Part shown: piece after piece, positions 63,534-64,000 of the stretch
Layout: each line of letters begins with the position of its first letter
How positions within the stretch are numbered: position 1 is the stretch's first letter
Source: Streptomyces sp. GS7
GTDB lineage: Bacteria > Actinomycetota > Actinomycetes > Streptomycetales > Streptomycetaceae
Direction of reading: 5' to 3'
Assembly (NCBI RefSeq): GCF_009834125.1
Contig: NZ_CP047146.1
Location: forward strand, 7,782,501-7,846,500
Length of the DNA: 64,000 bases
Position numbers and translations under genes: made by a program
Notes under the pieces: generated by a model
Database searches by the model: none
Seen by the model: only the letters and a program-made list of their open reading frames with translations
What the model was told of the DNA's origin: nothing

Positions 63534-64000
63534 TTAGGTCGTGTGCGATCCGGGGCGCAGTGCGGTCTGCATCACTGTTCGGCAGCGGTCCCATGAGGCG
63601 GGGACGAGGTGGCCGTAGACGTCGACGGTGGTTTTGATCGATTTGTGCCCCAGCCAGCGGGAGACCTCGTGGATAGGGATGCCGTGGGCGAGGGCGGTGG
63701 AGGCGAAGAAGTGGCGCAGGCCGTGCGGGGTGTACTTCGCGTTCCCGTCCGGCTTGACGATGCCCGCGGCCTTGAGTGCCTTCCTGAAGTGGTAGGCGTA
63801 GGTGTTCGCCGTGGGCATGATGCCCTTGCCCCGGTCGCGCGGCGCGAACAGCACCTCCATACCGGCCGTCGGCACCGTTCCCCACTCCCACAGGTGCGCG
63901 TCGATCTCCTCGGCGAGGAAGGCGGGCAGGGGAACGTCCCGGTACTCCCCCTCGGCTCGGTGCTTGAGCGGGATGAAGCGGGTCTTGCAGTCGTCGCGGT
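63534..64000 (-). CDS. Tyrosine-family site-specific integrase (C-terminal part)
   Basis: This gene enters from the right edge, so only the C-terminal 154 or so residues are seen. The catalytic box H-X-X-R is in TPHGLRHFFASTALAHGIP, the second histidine in EVSRWLGHKSIKTT and the nucleophile tyrosine in VDVYGHLV. N- and core-binding domains lie outside. It ends at TAA. The family cuts and joins at tRNA att sites; the 3' end near a T-loop-like string supports a nearby att site. Confidence 0.92.
   Translation of the reverse strand, partial: RDDCKTRFIPLKHRAEGEYRDVPLPAFLAEEIDAHLWEWGTVPTAGMEVLFAPRDRGKGIMPTANTYAYHFRKALKAAGIVKPDGNAKYTPHGLRHFFASTALAHGIPIHEVSRWLGHKSIKTTVDVYGHLVPASWDRCRTVMQTALRPGSHTT

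Overview
The window is chromosomal DNA of a Streptomyces or very close actinomycete. The GC content is high, start codons are often GTG or TTG, stop/start overlaps (GTGA, ATGA, TTGA) are common, and the gene content is typical: an Opp-type peptide transporter, TypA, a succinate dehydrogenase, SpoIIE-type phosphatase and anti-sigma-like ATPases, a SARP regulator, and a TTA (bldA-type) codon in a regulatory gene. The assignment rests on family recognition by eye; no database search was possible.

Layout. (1) 1-21.3 kb is core-like: an oligopeptide ABC operon (minus; its last gene runs off the left edge), typA with a perfect hairpin terminator, a large peptide-binding lipoprotein, sdhCAB (plus), a Tat-exported amidohydrolase, a PAS-GAF-PP2C-ATPase phosphatase with a stand-alone ATPase, a NUDIX hydrolase, a 59-aa SPOR protein and an amino-acid permease. 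(2) 21.7-31.7 kb is a co-directional minus-strand block that looks like a small biosynthetic gene cluster: an AfsR-type SARP with one in-frame TTA codon, a heme-oxygenase-like di-iron oxidase (HDO), a MetZ-like PLP enzyme translationally coupled to a MetA-type homoserine O-acyltransferase, a GNAT acetyltransferase, an MFS transporter, an M20D amidohydrolase and a GntR regulator. A hypothesis for how they work together: homoserine is activated, gamma-substituted or eliminated by the PLP enzyme, oxidised or cleaved by the HDO, N-acetylated for protection, exported and deacylated. (3) 32.2-44.6 kb is mixed: a SWIM protein, an integrase remnant, a NarL-type two-component pair with a membrane protein, a secreted papain-like protease, a one-polypeptide ECF sigma / HX3CX2C zinc motif / transmembrane / CAP fusion, and a TPR regulator coupled to a GNAT enzyme.

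(4) 44.8-64 kb is accessory. A STAND (NB-ARC/TPR) ATPase is paired with a small protein carrying the same short motif. A scar follows (IS5-type transposase debris beside the 3' half of a tRNA-Thr gene). Next is a five-gene operon: an HTH protein with a degenerate N6-methylase domain, hsdM, hsdS, hsdR and a Ser/Thr kinase with a TPR tail, preceded by a 15-bp palindrome. After that come orphan genes, a phage-protein fragment, a low-GC orphan, and the C-terminal part of a tyrosine integrase running off the right edge. This end looks like a defence or integration hot spot.

The strongest candidates for something undescribed are the HDO/MetZ/MetA/GNAT/M20D cluster and the kinase-containing type I restriction operon with a pseudo-methylase.
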